NCBI RefSeq assembly: GCF_026016325.1
Contig: NZ_CP087203.1
Location: 1,612,001-1,676,000, forward strand
Origin: Pseudomonas sp. B21-056
GTDB lineage: Bacteria; Pseudomonadota; Gammaproteobacteria; Pseudomonadales; Pseudomonadaceae
DNA: 64,000 nucleotides
Reading direction: 5' to 3'
This document shows positions 9,128 through 18,287 of this stretch, one piece after another. Under the pieces are notes generated by a model. The model made no database searches, was not told the origin of the DNA, and saw only the letters and a list, made by a program, of their open reading frames with translations. Each line of letters starts with the position of its first letter. Within the stretch, counting starts at the first letter, position 1. Both the position numbers and the translations under genes were made by a program.

Positions 9128-9727
9128 ATGTCCCGCGTTCTGATCATTGAAAGCAGTGCCCGCCAGCAAGACTCGGTTTCCCGTCAACTGACCCAGACGT
9201 TCATCAAGCAGTGGAAAGCCGCGCACCCGGCTGATGAAATCAATGTCCGCGACCTTGCCGTCAATGCGGTGCCCCATCTGGACGCCAACCTGTTGGGTGG
9301 CTGGATGAAGCCTGCCGAGCAGCGCAACGACATCGAGAACGCTTCGCTTGAGCGCTCCAACCAACTGACCGATGAGTTGCTCGCCGCCGACGTGCTGGTG
9401 ATGGCCGCGCCGATGTACAACTTCGCCATCCCCAGCACCTTGAAAGCCTGGCTCGACCACGTGCTGCGTGCCGGCGTGACCTTCAAGTACACCCCCACCG
9501 GCCCTCAAGGCCTGCTGACCGGCAAACGGGCCTTCGTGCTGACCGCTCGCGGCGGCATCCACGCCGGCGGCAGTTCCGATCACCAGGAACCCTACCTGCG
9601 CCAGGTCATGGGCTTCATCGGGATCCACGACGTGACCTTCATCCATGCCGAAGGCATGAACCTGGGCGGTGACTTCCAGGAGAAGGGCTTGAATCAGGCC
9701 AACGCCAAACTGTCCCAGGTCGCCTGA
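9128..9727 (+). CDS. azoR: FMN-dependent NADH-azoreductase
   Basis: 199 residues, flavodoxin-like fold. The N-terminal loop ESSARQQDSVSRQL binds the FMN phosphate; the blocks APMYNFAIPSTLKAWLDH and LTARGG are diagnostic for the AzoR/AcpD family. The enzyme reduces azo compounds and quinones with NADH in the cytoplasm. GGAG lies about ten bases before the ATG and a strong terminator follows at 9835. The neighbourhood agrees with azoR3 (PA3223) of PAO1. Confidence 0.92.
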   Translation: MSRVLIIESSARQQDSVSRQLTQTFIKQWKAAHPADEINVRDLAVNAVPHLDANLLGGWMKPAEQRNDIENASLERSNQLTDELLAADVLVMAAPMYNFAIPSTLKAWLDHVLRAGVTFKYTPTGPQGLLTGKRAFVLTARGGIHAGGSSDHQEPYLRQVMGFIGIHDVTFIHAEGMNLGGDFQEKGLNQANAKLSQVA

Positions 9728-9834
9728 TCCGTTAATCCTCGGGTAATCGTCGGGTGGTCTAGTGGCTCGGCGATTCGCTCCCAACCGTTTCGTGCAACGA
9801 ACCTCCCTTTGCACTTTATGCTCCTGAGTGCTGT

Positions 9835-9873
9835 AGCCCGATTGAACGCATTGGCGAGATCGGGCTTTTTTTT
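9835..9873 (+). terminator. Intrinsic terminator after azoR
   Basis: AGCCCGAT (9835-9842) pairs with ATCGGGCT (9859-9866) and is followed by a run of T. Confidence 0.85.
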
Positions 9874-9934
9874 GAGAATGGTTTTTAACCAATCTTCACT
9901 CTATGCTGGGCGGACAGTATGGAGGCTGTGAAAG

Positions 9935-11803
9935 ATGTTCAAACTCAGACGGAAAACATGGGCGTTACTTTTGGTCTACATCGTGGGAGTCAGTGGCTAT
10001 ATCTACTACCTCTACGTCGAGACCCAGGGAATCCTGACTGACAATATCAATAACAAGCTGCTGCATGCCGCGTTAGGTGCTTCGGCCATCCTCGGTGATG
10101 GTTATCATGACAATCTGATCGACAAACAATCCAAATCCCAGGTGCAAGACTGGGACGCCATTCAGCGGCTTTCCAGTTTCAACGAGTCAATGGGTACCGC
10201 GTTTGTCTACAGCGTGATCAAGCGTGATGGAAAGGCGTATCTGATCAGTTCCAGCGCATCGAAGAAAGAAATCGAGGAAAACAACTTCGTGCGTTTCTTC
10301 GATCCTTACCCCGATGCCAGCCAGACTTTACTCGACAGCTTTGAGCGCACCGAACCCACCTGGATCGACTACTCGGATCATTGGGGGGACTTTCGCGCCG
10401 TCTTCGTTCCAATGAAGTCGAAGGACGGTACGGTTTATGTGGCGGGGGCGGAGATGACGTTGGCGGATTACTACCACCAACTCAATCAGGACTCGCTGCA
10501 CCATATCCTTCTTGCCATTCTGGTTTTCCTCGCGTTCAGCCTGTTCCGCACCCGTGCTCATCTCCAGCAACTGCAAACAAACGAGCGGATGTTGAACGAT
10601 GCAAAAAATGCCGCCGAGGAGGCAGACCGTTCAAAAACCAGGTTTTTAGCCACCATGAGTCATGAGATCCGTACTCCCATGCACGGTGTCATTGGCGCAA
10701 CCGAGTTGCTGACACGCTCGTCCCTGACCGTCGAGCAGAGCAGTCTCCTGAAGACGATTCAAACCAGCGGACGAAGCTTGCTGTCACTGATTGACAACGT
10801 TCTCGATCTCGCAAAAATCGAAGCGGGCAAACTTGAGTTGAAGCCTCGCGTATTTGAATTGCGAACGCTGGTTTCATCCAGCATCGAAATCATCCAGCAG
10901 AACATCAAGGACAAGCCGATAGTCATTGAAGCTCACGTTTTACCCCTCGTACCCCGCTGGGTTAAAACCGATATCGACTGTCTGCGTCAGATACTGATCA
11001 ATTTGCTGGGCAACGCGATCAAGTTCACCGAAACCGGAAAGGTATCGCTCATGGTCACGACAAGCGATCACGGCTCCGGCGCCCGGCTCGACTTTTCCAT
11101 ACGCGATACCGGTATAGGCATTCCCGAAGAGCGGCAAGACACTCTGTTCGAGCCCTTTGTTCAGCTTAAAGGGCAAGCCAGTCAACGTTTTACCGGGAGT
11201 GGTCTCGGTCTTTCAATCTGCAAGAAATTGGTCGAAGCACAGCAGGGCACTTTATCTTTTACCAGCCAATCGGGTGTGGGTTCGACGTTCTCCTTCTCGC
11301 TCCCCACGGCGCATTTCCGAGGTTCGGAAATCCCTTTGGATGATGATCATGCAGCGGTGGGTTTCGACTGGTCTTTTGCCAAGCATTATCCGCTGGATAT
11401 CCTGCTGGTGGAGAACCATCCAGTGAATCAGAAAGTTGCCATGGGGATGCTGGAAGCGCTGGGGTATGACGCTGCTCTTGCAGCCGATGGCCTGGAGGCG
11501 GTCAGTCGGTGTGCGACTTCTACGCCAGAGGTCATTCTCATGGACATCAACATGCCTGTCATGGATGGGGTGGAAGCGATCCGTAGGATCCGTGAACTGC
11601 CGCAGGGAAATACTTGTTACATCGTCGCTTTTACCGCGAGTGTTTTCTCCCACGAGGTCGAACGTTTCAGGGCTGCCGGTGCCGATGACATTCTGACCAA
11701 ACCGGCGAACTTCCAGGCCGTGACCCGGGTGCTTCAGCGTGCAGCCAATGATCGGCAGCAACGCCTGGTTCGCGCGCCGGCGGTGGATGAAGTTTCCTGT
11801 TGA
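9935..11803 (+). CDS. Hybrid sensor histidine kinase with C-terminal receiver domain
   Basis: 622 residues. Membrane helix at about 9-27, periplasmic sensor of about 155 residues, second helix at about 188-205, then a coiled segment leading to the HisKA domain with MSHEIRTP (phospho-acceptor His 243). The ATPase domain has the N box at Asn 360, DTGIGIPEE (391-399) and GSGLGLSI (421-428). The receiver (about 487-605) has phospho-acceptor Asp 537 in LMDINMPVMDG and the conserved Lys in LTKP. No Hpt or output domain is present and no response regulator is adjacent, so a separate phosphotransfer partner is expected. The receiver begins LLVENHP, with one acidic pair residue conserved as Glu-Asn rather than Glu-Asp. 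The ligand is unknown. Confidence 0.92.
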   Translation: MFKLRRKTWALLLVYIVGVSGYIYYLYVETQGILTDNINNKLLHAALGASAILGDGYHDNLIDKQSKSQVQDWDAIQRLSSFNESMGTAFVYSVIKRDGKAYLISSSASKKEIEENNFVRFFDPYPDASQTLLDSFERTEPTWIDYSDHWGDFRAVFVPMKSKDGTVYVAGAEMTLADYYHQLNQDSLHHILLAILVFLAFSLFRTRAHLQQLQTNERMLNDAKNAAEEADRSKTRFLATMSHEIRTPMHGVIGATELLTRSSLTVEQSSLLKTIQTSGRSLLSLIDNVLDLAKIEAGKLELKPRVFELRTLVSSSIEIIQQNIKDKPIVIEAHVLPLVPRWVKTDIDCLRQILINLLGNAIKFTETGKVSLMVTTSDHGSGARLDFSIRDTGIGIPEERQDTLFEPFVQLKGQASQRFTGSGLGLSICKKLVEAQQGTLSFTSQSGVGSTFSFSLPTAHFRGSEIPLDDDHAAVGFDWSFAKHYPLDILLVENHPVNQKVAMGMLEALGYDAALAADGLEAVSRCATSTPEVILMDINMPVMDGVEAIRRIRELPQGNTCYIVAFTASVFSHEVERFRAAGADDILTKPANFQAVTRVLQRAANDRQQRLVRAPAVDEVSC

Positions 11804-11904
11804 AGTGGGCTTGAGGATAAACGCCATCACGTAAACAGTCAGTGTTGCCTTTCACGGATCCGGCAAAAACCGCTATCTTCGCCGCCATCCGAAACGAGGG
11901 GCGT

Positions 11905-12768
11905 ATGGGCTATCTACTTTTTGTGACATTGATCCAGGCATTTTCCTTCAGCTTGATCGGCGAATACCTGGCCGGGCACGTCGACAGCTACTTCGCGGTG
12001 CTGGTCCGGGTGCTGCTGGCCGGGCTGGTGTTCATTCCCTTGACCCGCTGGCGCCAGGTGGAGGCGTCGTTCATGCGCGGCATGCTTCTGATCGGCGCCT
12101 TGCAGTTCGGCGTGACCTACGTCTGCCTGTACCTGAGCTTCCGGGTGTTGACCGTGCCGGAGGTGTTGCTCTTCACCATCCTCACGCCGCTGCATGTGAC
12201 GCTGATCGAAGACGCACTGAACCGCCGTTTCAATCCCTGGGCACTGGTGGCTGCGCTGGTGGCCGTGGCCGGTGCGGCGGTGATTCGCTATGACCGGATC
12301 AACCCGGATTTCTTCATGGGTTTCCTGCTGCTGCAACTGGCCAACTTCACCTACGCGGCCGGGCAGGTGTTGTACAAGCATCTGGTGGCCCGTCATCCGA
12401 GCGACCTGCCGCATTACCGGCGTTTCGGCTACTTCTACCTGGGTGCACTGGCGGTGGCGTTGCCGGCTTTCCTGTTGTTCGGCAAGGCGAGTTTCTGGCC
12501 CGAAGCACCGTTGCAATGGGGCGTGCTGGTGTTCCTCGGCCTCGTCTCCACGGCGTTGGGGCTCTACTGGTGGAACAAGGGCGCGTGCCTGGTCCACGGC
12601 GGAACGTTGGCGGTGATGAACAACCTGCATGTGCCGGTGGGGCTGTTGCTGAACCTTTTGATCTGGAACCAGCACGAAGAACTGGGCCGGTTATTCCTGG
12701 GCGGTGGTGTCATTCTGCTCGCGGTGTGGATCAGTCGGTTGAGCCTGCGCAAGCCGCAGGTTGCCTAA
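11905..12768 (+). CDS. EamA/DMT-family transporter
   Basis: 287 residues, ten predicted membrane helices, two EamA halves. I chose the ATG at 11905 because GAGGGG lies just upstream and the preceding codons read as non-membrane sequence; an in-frame ATG at 11842 is possible but less likely. Family members export or import amino acids and metabolites; the substrate is not evident. The 3' end runs 38 bases into the convergent LysR gene, so both genes share their coding termini on opposite strands. Confidence 0.85.
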   Translation: MGYLLFVTLIQAFSFSLIGEYLAGHVDSYFAVLVRVLLAGLVFIPLTRWRQVEASFMRGMLLIGALQFGVTYVCLYLSFRVLTVPEVLLFTILTPLHVTLIEDALNRRFNPWALVAALVAVAGAAVIRYDRINPDFFMGFLLLQLANFTYAAGQVLYKHLVARHPSDLPHYRRFGYFYLGALAVALPAFLLFGKASFWPEAPLQWGVLVFLGLVSTALGLYWWNKGACLVHGGTLAVMNNLHVPVGLLLNLLIWNQHEELGRLFLGGGVILLAVWISRLSLRKPQVA

Positions 12769-13648
12769 TCGCCAATTGTTCGACCAGGAATTCGATAAAG
12801 GCCCGGGTTTTCTGCGGCAGGCGCCGGGCTGACGAATACACTGCGTTGATGCTGATCGCCGGTGCTTGCCATTCGCACAGCACCGGCACCAAACGCCCGG
12901 CGGCCAAGCCGTCTTCAACGATGAAATCCGGCAGCAGCGCAATGCCCATGCCGGCCTCGGCTGCCTGCGCCAGCAAGTCACCGTTGTTGACGTGCAAGGG
13001 GCCGGTGACATTGACTCGTTGCGTCTCCTTGCCATTGCTCAATTGCAGGCTCACGCCGCTTTGCAGGTAACCGTAGTTGAGGCACTGATGGGTGCGCAGG
13101 TCCTGGGGCGTCTGCGGGACGCCCGCACGTTCGAGATACGCCGGGGCAGCGACCATGATGCGTGGTGCCGGCGCCAGTTGCCGGGCGATCATGGTCGAGT
13201 CGGGCATGCTGGCGATGCGAATGGTCACGTCGAAACCGCCGCGCACCGGGTCGACCTGCTGGTCGCTGAGCACCACTTGCAGCTCGATGTTCGGATGGCG
13301 CTCGTGGAACAGCGGAATCAGCTTGCCCAGCCGACGTAGGCCGAACGACATCGGCGCGTTGACCCGCAACACCCCGCGTAATTCACCGATCCCATCCCGT
13401 GCCCGCTGCTCGGCCTCATCCAGCGCCGCCAAAACCTCCCGGGCCGCATCGAAATATTCGGCGCCTGCCTCGGTGAGATGCAGGCTGCGCGTGGTGCGTT
13501 GCAGCAACTGCACGCCGATCGCTTCTTCCAGCGCCTGAATCTGCTTGCTGACTTTCGACCTCGGTACGTCCATGGCCCGGGCGGCTGCTGCGAAGCCGTT
13601 CTCGCCCACGGTGACGACGAAGGCGCGCATGCATTCGATGCGGTCCAT
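12731..13648 (-). CDS. LysR-family regulator, probable regulator of the adjacent isochorismatase-type gene
   Basis: 305 residues. The HTH (residues 1-60, with FAAAARAMDVPRSKVSKQIQALE) and the type-2 periplasmic-binding fold are typical of the CrgA-like LysR subgroup. It diverges from the YcaC-type hydrolase gene at 13806 with 157 bases between, containing a perfect 7+7 palindrome at 13664. That arrangement is the classical autoregulated LysR layout, so control of the hydrolase is a sound inference. Confidence 0.88.
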   Translation of the reverse strand: MDRIECMRAFVVTVGENGFAAAARAMDVPRSKVSKQIQALEEAIGVQLLQRTTRSLHLTEAGAEYFDAAREVLAALDEAEQRARDGIGELRGVLRVNAPMSFGLRRLGKLIPLFHERHPNIELQVVLSDQQVDPVRGGFDVTIRIASMPDSTMIARQLAPAPRIMVAAPAYLERAGVPQTPQDLRTHQCLNYGYLQSGVSLQLSNGKETQRVNVTGPLHVNNGDLLAQAAEAGMGIALLPDFIVEDGLAAGRLVPVLCEWQAPAISINAVYSSARRLPQKTRAFIEFLVEQLAIRQPAACAGSTD

Positions 13649-13663
13649 TATTGTCCCTTATTT

Positions 13664-13678
13664 AGAATCAATGATTCT
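13664..13678. promoter_or_regulatory. Candidate LysR operator
   Basis: AGAATCA and TGATTCT form perfect 7-base arms with a one-base centre (T-N11-A form), 16 bases upstream of the LysR start codon. ATTGTCCCTT occurs on both sides (about 13649 and 13691), giving a further direct repeat. Confidence 0.55.
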
Positions 13679-13805
13679 CGACTTTAGGTGATTGTCCCTT
13701 TCATGGCTAGCCCCTAAAGTACACCCATGCCGACGAAATCACCGCTGAAGCGAACGTCGACAAACCCTAACTTATTGAAATTTATAAATTAAAAAGGAAC
13801 ACATC

Positions 13806-14450
13806 ATGTCTAACCGCGAACTGCTGAACCCAACCAACTCGGCCCTGATCCTGATCGACCACCAGCCACAAATGGCCTTCGGCGTACAGTCGATCGACCG
13901 TCAGACCTTGAAGAACAACACCGTCGGCCTGGCCAAGGCGGCGAAGATCTTCAACGTGCCGACGATCTACACCTCGGTCGAAACCGAAAGCTTCAGCGGC
14001 TACATCTGGCCTGAACTGCTGGCGGTCCACCCGGATCAGAAACCTATCGAGCGCACCTCGATGAACTCCTGGGAAGACAAGGCGCTGGTCGACGCGGTGA
14101 AGGCTACCGGTCGCAAGAAACTGATCATCGCGGCGCTGTGGACCGAGGTCTGCCTGACCTTCCCGGCACTGGAAGCACTGGCTGAAGGCTACGAGGTGTA
14201 CATCGTCACCGACGCCTCCGGCGGCACCACCAAAGAAGCCCATGATATGTCGGTACAGCGAATGATTCAGGCCGGTGCGGTGCCGGTGACCTGGCAACAA
14301 GTACTGCTGGAATACCAACGTGACTGGGCACACAAAGAGACTTACGAAGCGGTCATGGGACTGGTCCTGGAACACAGCGGCGCTTATGGGATGGGTGTGG
14401 ACTACGCCTACAGCATGGTGCACAAAGCACCGCAGCGTCAGGCCAAGTAA
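13806..14450 (+). CDS. Isochorismatase-family cysteine hydrolase (YcaC-like)
   Basis: 214 residues. The family triad can be placed: Asp 18 in LILIDHQ and nucleophile Cys 116 in LWTEVCLTF; the loop ERTSMNSWED is characteristic of YcaC relatives. A GATDASGGTT-like segment (IVTDASGGTTKEAH) follows the active site. A purine-rich AAAAAGGA site precedes the ATG. YcaC proteins form octamers and have no agreed substrate. The divergent LysR gene is the likely regulator. Confidence 0.85.
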   Translation: MSNRELLNPTNSALILIDHQPQMAFGVQSIDRQTLKNNTVGLAKAAKIFNVPTIYTSVETESFSGYIWPELLAVHPDQKPIERTSMNSWEDKALVDAVKATGRKKLIIAALWTEVCLTFPALEALAEGYEVYIVTDASGGTTKEAHDMSVQRMIQAGAVPVTWQQVLLEYQRDWAHKETYEAVMGLVLEHSGAYGMGVDYAYSMVHKAPQRQAK

Positions 14451-14467
14451 TTAAAAAATAGCTACAA

Positions 14468-14830
14468 CCCCTGTGGGAGCGAGCCTGCTCGCGATAGCAA
14501 TCTGTCAGCCGACATCAATGTCGACTGGTATTGCCAATCGCGAGCAGGCTCGCTCCCACAGGGGTTTGTGGTGTTCATGACTTTTGGATATGACGCATGA
14601 CCTGTGGGAGCCGAGCTTGCTCGCGATGACGGCGGCACATTCAGAATGGATGTTGACTGACCCACTGCTATCGCGAGCAGGCTCGCTCCCACATGGGATT
14701 TGTGGTGTTTATTGCTTCCGGGTATGGCGCATGACCTGTGGGAGCGAGCCTGCTCGCGATGACGGTGGTGCATTCAATTGAGAGGTTGACTGACCCACCG
14801 CCATCGCGAGCAAGCTCGGCTCCCACAGGG
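14468..14830. repeat. Three tandem REPINs (GAGCCTGCTCGC family)
   Basis: Three complete inverted-repeat units lie head to tail at 14468-14564, 14601-14697 and 14735-14830, each with arms CCTGTGGGAGCGAGCCTGCT or a close variant. They occupy the whole gap between the hydrolase and the channel genes; nothing else is visible there. Confidence 0.85.
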
Positions 14831-14843
14831 ATCAGCGGTGATT

Positions 14844-16142
14844 TCAGACCACCTGCTTCTGCCCCTCCGGAATATGACTTGCCCCCAACACCGCCGGCAG
14901 TAACCCCGAACGCAAATCCATGCCGCTAGGCTGTTGATACAGGTTCAACCCGAACTCCGGCATCACTGCCAGCAGGTAATCAAAAATATCCCCCTGGATG
15001 CGCTCATAGTCGGCCCACACGGTGGTGCGGGTAAAGCAGTAGATTTCCAGCGGGATGCCCTGGGCTGTGGTTTGCATCTGGCGGACCATGCAGGTCATGT
15101 TCGGCTGGATTTCGGGGTGGCTCTTCAAGTACGCCAGGGCATAGGCGCGGAAGGTGCCCAGGTTGGTCATCCGTCGACGGTTGGCCGACATCGCCGCAAC
15201 GTTGCCCTGAGCTTCGTTCCAGGCCTTGAGTTCGGCTTGCTTGCGGCTGATGTAGTCGGTAAGCAAGCGCACGTGGGTCAGGCGCTGTTCCTCCTCATCA
15301 TGCAGGAAACGCACGCCGCTGGCGTCGATGAACAGGCTGCGCTTGATTCGGCGTCCGCCGGATTGCTGCATGCCGCGCCAGTTCTTGAACGACTCGGACA
15401 TCAACCGCCACGTGGGAATCGAGACGATGGTCTTGTCGAAATTCTGCACCTTGACCGTGTGCAGGGTGATGTCCACCACGTCACCGTCGGCGCCGACCTG
15501 GGGCATTTCGATCCAGTCGCCGACCCGCAGCATGTCGTTGCTGGTCAGTTGCACGCTGGCGACGAACGACAGCAGGGTGTCCTTGTAGACCAACAGGATC
15601 ACTGCCGACATCGCACCCAGGCCCGACAGCAGCAACAACGGCGAACGGTCGATCAAGGTCGCGACGATGATGATCGCGCCGAACACGTACAGCACCATTT
15701 TCGTCAGTTGCACGTAACCCTTGATCGAGCGCGTGCGGGCGTGTTCGGTGCGGGCGTAGACATCCAGCAGGGCGTTGAGCAGGGCGCTGAGGGTCAGCAC
15801 CATGAACAGGATGGTGAAGGCCGTGGCGACATTGCCGAGGAACACCAGGCTGGTCTTGCTCAGTCCAGGGATCAGGGGTAGGCCGAACTGGATGATCAGT
15901 GACGGGCTCATCTGCGCCAGGCGATGGAAGACCTTGTTGTGGCGCAGGTCGTTGACCCAATGCAGGGCCGGCTGGCGACCGAGCAGTTTGGCGCCGTGCA
16001 GGATCAGGTAACGCGCCACGCGTCCGAGCACCAGGGCAATGGTCAGCAGCAACACCAGGGCGAGGCCGGAATGCAGGAGTGGGTGCTGGTCGAGGGCACC
16101 CCAGAGGTCTTGGATGTTGAGCCAGAGCTGTTTGATGTCCAT
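14844..16142 (-). CDS. Mechanosensitive ion channel protein (YbdG-like MscS family)
   Basis: 432 residues. Five hydrophobic segments in the first 200 residues end with the MscS pore-like helix near LLLLSGLGAMSAVILLVYKDTLLSF; the beta domain (GDWIEMPQVGADGDVVDITLHTVKV) and the long C-terminal cytoplasmic domain follow. The ITLHTVKVQNFD stretch and overall length match YbdG/MscM. Such channels open under membrane tension at hypo-osmotic shock. It is flanked by REPINs downstream and by the divergent helicase gene upstream. The ribosome site is weak. Confidence 0.87.
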   Translation of the reverse strand: MDIKQLWLNIQDLWGALDQHPLLHSGLALVLLLTIALVLGRVARYLILHGAKLLGRQPALHWVNDLRHNKVFHRLAQMSPSLIIQFGLPLIPGLSKTSLVFLGNVATAFTILFMVLTLSALLNALLDVYARTEHARTRSIKGYVQLTKMVLYVFGAIIIVATLIDRSPLLLLSGLGAMSAVILLVYKDTLLSFVASVQLTSNDMLRVGDWIEMPQVGADGDVVDITLHTVKVQNFDKTIVSIPTWRLMSESFKNWRGMQQSGGRRIKRSLFIDASGVRFLHDEEEQRLTHVRLLTDYISRKQAELKAWNEAQGNVAAMSANRRRMTNLGTFRAYALAYLKSHPEIQPNMTCMVRQMQTTAQGIPLEIYCFTRTTVWADYERIQGDIFDYLLAVMPEFGLNLYQQPSGMDLRSGLLPAVLGASHIPEGQKQVV

Positions 16143-16334
16143 GGGCGAAACGGGTCTTCTATTGAAATTCGACGGGGGATTAGAGCATTTAAGCCTGCCG
16201 AAGTGACCGTTGATGGCGAGTCGGCCGTGAAAAAAGCCACTGATTGTCGCCGTTTGTATAAAGAAACTCGGCCTTCGCGCTCGAAACCGTTACCCTATGC
16301 AGCTGTTTTTTTGCATTTCTTCGAGGTAGCACCC

Positions 16335-17681
16335 GTGTTTTCCGAATTCGCCCTGCACGAACGCCTGCTCAAAGCCGTGGCCGAGCTTAAATTTGTCGAG
16401 CCAACGCCGGTGCAGGCAGCGGCCATTCCGCTCGCGCTCCAGGGGCGTGACCTGCGGGTGACGGCGCAGACCGGCAGTGGCAAGACCGCCGCGTTCGTGT
16501 TGCCGATCCTCAACCGCCTGATCGGCCCGGCCAAGGTTCGTGTCAGCATCAAGACCCTGATCCTGCTGCCGACCCGTGAGCTGGCTCAGCAGACCTTGAA
16601 GGAAGTCGAGCGCTTTTCGCAGTTCACCTTCATCAAGTCCGGCCTGATCACCGGCGGCGAAGACTTCAAGGTCCAGGCCGCCATGCTGCGCAAGGTGCCG
16701 GACATTCTGATCGGTACGCCGGGGCGGATGATCGAACAACTGAACGCCGGTAATCTCGACCTGAAGGAAGTCGAAGTGCTGGTGCTGGACGAAGCCGACC
16801 GCATGCTGGACATGGGCTTTGCCGAAGACGTGCAGCGCTTGGTAGACGAGTGCGCCAACCGCCAGCAGACCATGCTGTTCTCCGCCACCACCGGCGGCTC
16901 GGGCCTGCGGGAGATGGTCGCCAAGGTGCTGAACAACCCGGAGCACTTGCAGCTCAACGCGGTCAGCCAACTGAACTCCACCACCCGCCAGCAGATCATC
17001 ACGGCGGACCACAACCAGCACAAAGAGCAGATCGTGAACTGGCTGCTCGCCAACGAAACCTACGAAAAAGCCATCGTATTCACCAACACCCGGGCCATGG
17101 CCGACCGCATCTACGGTCGCCTGGTGGCACAGGAATACAAGGCGTTCGTGCTGCACGGCGAGAAGGACCAGAAGGACCGCAAGCTGGCGATCGATCGCCT
17201 CAAGCAAGGCGGCGTGAAGATCCTCGTGGCCACCGACGTCGCCGCCCGTGGCCTGGACGTGGAAGGCCTGGACCTGGTCATCAACTTCGACATGCCCCGC
17301 AGCGGTGACGAATACGTGCACCGCATCGGCCGTACCGGTCGTGCCGGCAACGATGGCCTGGCGATCTCGCTGATCTGCCATGGCGACTGGAACCTGATGT
17401 CGAGCATCGAGCGCTACCTCAAACAGAGCTTCGAGCGCCGTACGATCAAGGAAGTCAAAGGCACCTACGGCGGACCGAAAAAGGTCAAGGCTTCGGGCAA
17501 GGCCGTTGGCGCGAAGAAGAAAAAGGTCGACGCCAAGGGCGACAAGAAGAAAGCCGCCGCCAAGGCCCCGACCAAGCGCAAGACCGCCAACCGTCCGAAG
17601 ACCGAAGCCCCGTCGCTGGTCAGCAAGGACGGCATGGCCCCACTCAAGCGCCGCAAGCCGCAAGCGCCGGCGGCTGAGTGA
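16335..17681 (+). CDS. DEAD-box ATP-dependent RNA helicase
   Basis: 448 residues from GTG 16335, chosen because GAGG lies eight bases upstream and the protein then begins FSEFALHERLL, the standard Q-motif start; the open frame continues further upstream without family similarity. Motif I AQTGSGKT is at 44-51, DEAD at 152-155, then SATTGG and HRIGRTGRAG. The C-terminal 70 residues are Lys/Ala-rich and basic, as in SrmB and RhlE relatives involved in ribosome assembly and mRNA turnover. I cannot decide the orthologue. A strong terminator follows. Confidence 0.9.
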   Translation: MFSEFALHERLLKAVAELKFVEPTPVQAAAIPLALQGRDLRVTAQTGSGKTAAFVLPILNRLIGPAKVRVSIKTLILLPTRELAQQTLKEVERFSQFTFIKSGLITGGEDFKVQAAMLRKVPDILIGTPGRMIEQLNAGNLDLKEVEVLVLDEADRMLDMGFAEDVQRLVDECANRQQTMLFSATTGGSGLREMVAKVLNNPEHLQLNAVSQLNSTTRQQIITADHNQHKEQIVNWLLANETYEKAIVFTNTRAMADRIYGRLVAQEYKAFVLHGEKDQKDRKLAIDRLKQGGVKILVATDVAARGLDVEGLDLVINFDMPRSGDEYVHRIGRTGRAGNDGLAISLICHGDWNLMSSIERYLKQSFERRTIKEVKGTYGGPKKVKASGKAVGAKKKKVDAKGDKKKAAAKAPTKRKTANRPKTEAPSLVSKDGMAPLKRRKPQAPAAE

Positions 17682-17702
17682 GTCGTCTGTAGCACATCAT
17701 GA

Positions 17703-17730
17703 AAAACCGGACCTTGGGTCCGGTTTTTTT
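17703..17730 (+). terminator. Intrinsic terminator after the helicase gene
   Basis: AAACCGGACC and GGTCCGGTTT pair around TTG, followed by a T run. Confidence 0.9.
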
Positions 17731-17760
17731 ATGCGCATTCCATTCCATCTACACAAACTC

Positions 17761-17790
17761 TGTGGCGAGGGGATAAATCCCCTCGCCACA
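17761..17790. repeat. Minimal REP palindrome (GGCGAGGGGAT family)
   Basis: Two 14-base arms, TGTGGCGAGGGGAT and its complement, join directly with only AA between them. It looks like a REPIN that has lost its spacer. Confidence 0.8.
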
Positions 17791-17812
17791 AAAGCGGAGC
17801 CATGCACCGCCT

Positions 17813-18088
17813 CTATTCAGCCTTCTTCCCGGCATCCTTCAGTTCCTCCAAGCGCTTATCAATCAATTGGCACTTGTCCGGCACGTCCTTGCTGGCTGTC
17901 TCCAGATCCATGGCCTGCAACTGATCATTCATCTCCTTGGCCTTGGCCGGGTTCTGTTGGGTGAGTCTGGTCACTTCCTGGGCCAGTTGTTCACGCTTGG
18001 CGGTGGCTTCTTCCGGGGTGCAAGTGGCCCAGGCGGGCAGGGCGCAGGTGAGCGTGGCGGCGAGGGTGAATGTCAGGAGGGTTTTCAT
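17813..18088 (-). CDS. Small exported protein of unknown function
   Basis: 91 residues from the ATG at 18088; an upstream in-frame ATG at 18184 would add 32 residues that hide the signal peptide, so I reject it. The signal peptide is MKTLLTFTLAATLTCALPAWA. The mature part is charged and helical (KREQLAQEVTRL, KRLEELKDAGKK) with two Cys that could form one disulfide. Nothing identifies a function. GAGG lies before the ATG. Confidence 0.7.
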   Translation of the reverse strand: MKTLLTFTLAATLTCALPAWATCTPEEATAKREQLAQEVTRLTQQNPAKAKEMNDQLQAMDLETASKDVPDKCQLIDKRLEELKDAGKKAE

Positions 18089-18287
18089 GGTGGGCCTCGT
18101 ATTCCTTGTTGGGCAGGTAATGGGTTGAGGCCGATGTCGAGTGGAAAGTTCATTGGCCGCGGTCCGGGTGACTTCTTTTCGCAATGCCCCTGGCCGTTAT
18201 TAAACAGTCGTCTACCATGGAAAAAACGACCGGTAGCGTTGCGCCTGCAACGCTGGGTCGCTCCTTGAAAAAGGATTATTCAAAGGA

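Noticed and set aside
15924..16334. Upstream extension of the helicase frame
   Set aside because: It overlaps the divergent channel gene and has no similarity to DEAD-box N-termini; the GTG at 16335 has a good ribosome site.
16290..17663. Long minus-strand frame opposite the DEAD-box helicase
   Set aside because: The helicase motifs are all on the plus strand; the opposite frame is compositionally odd and lacks any domain.
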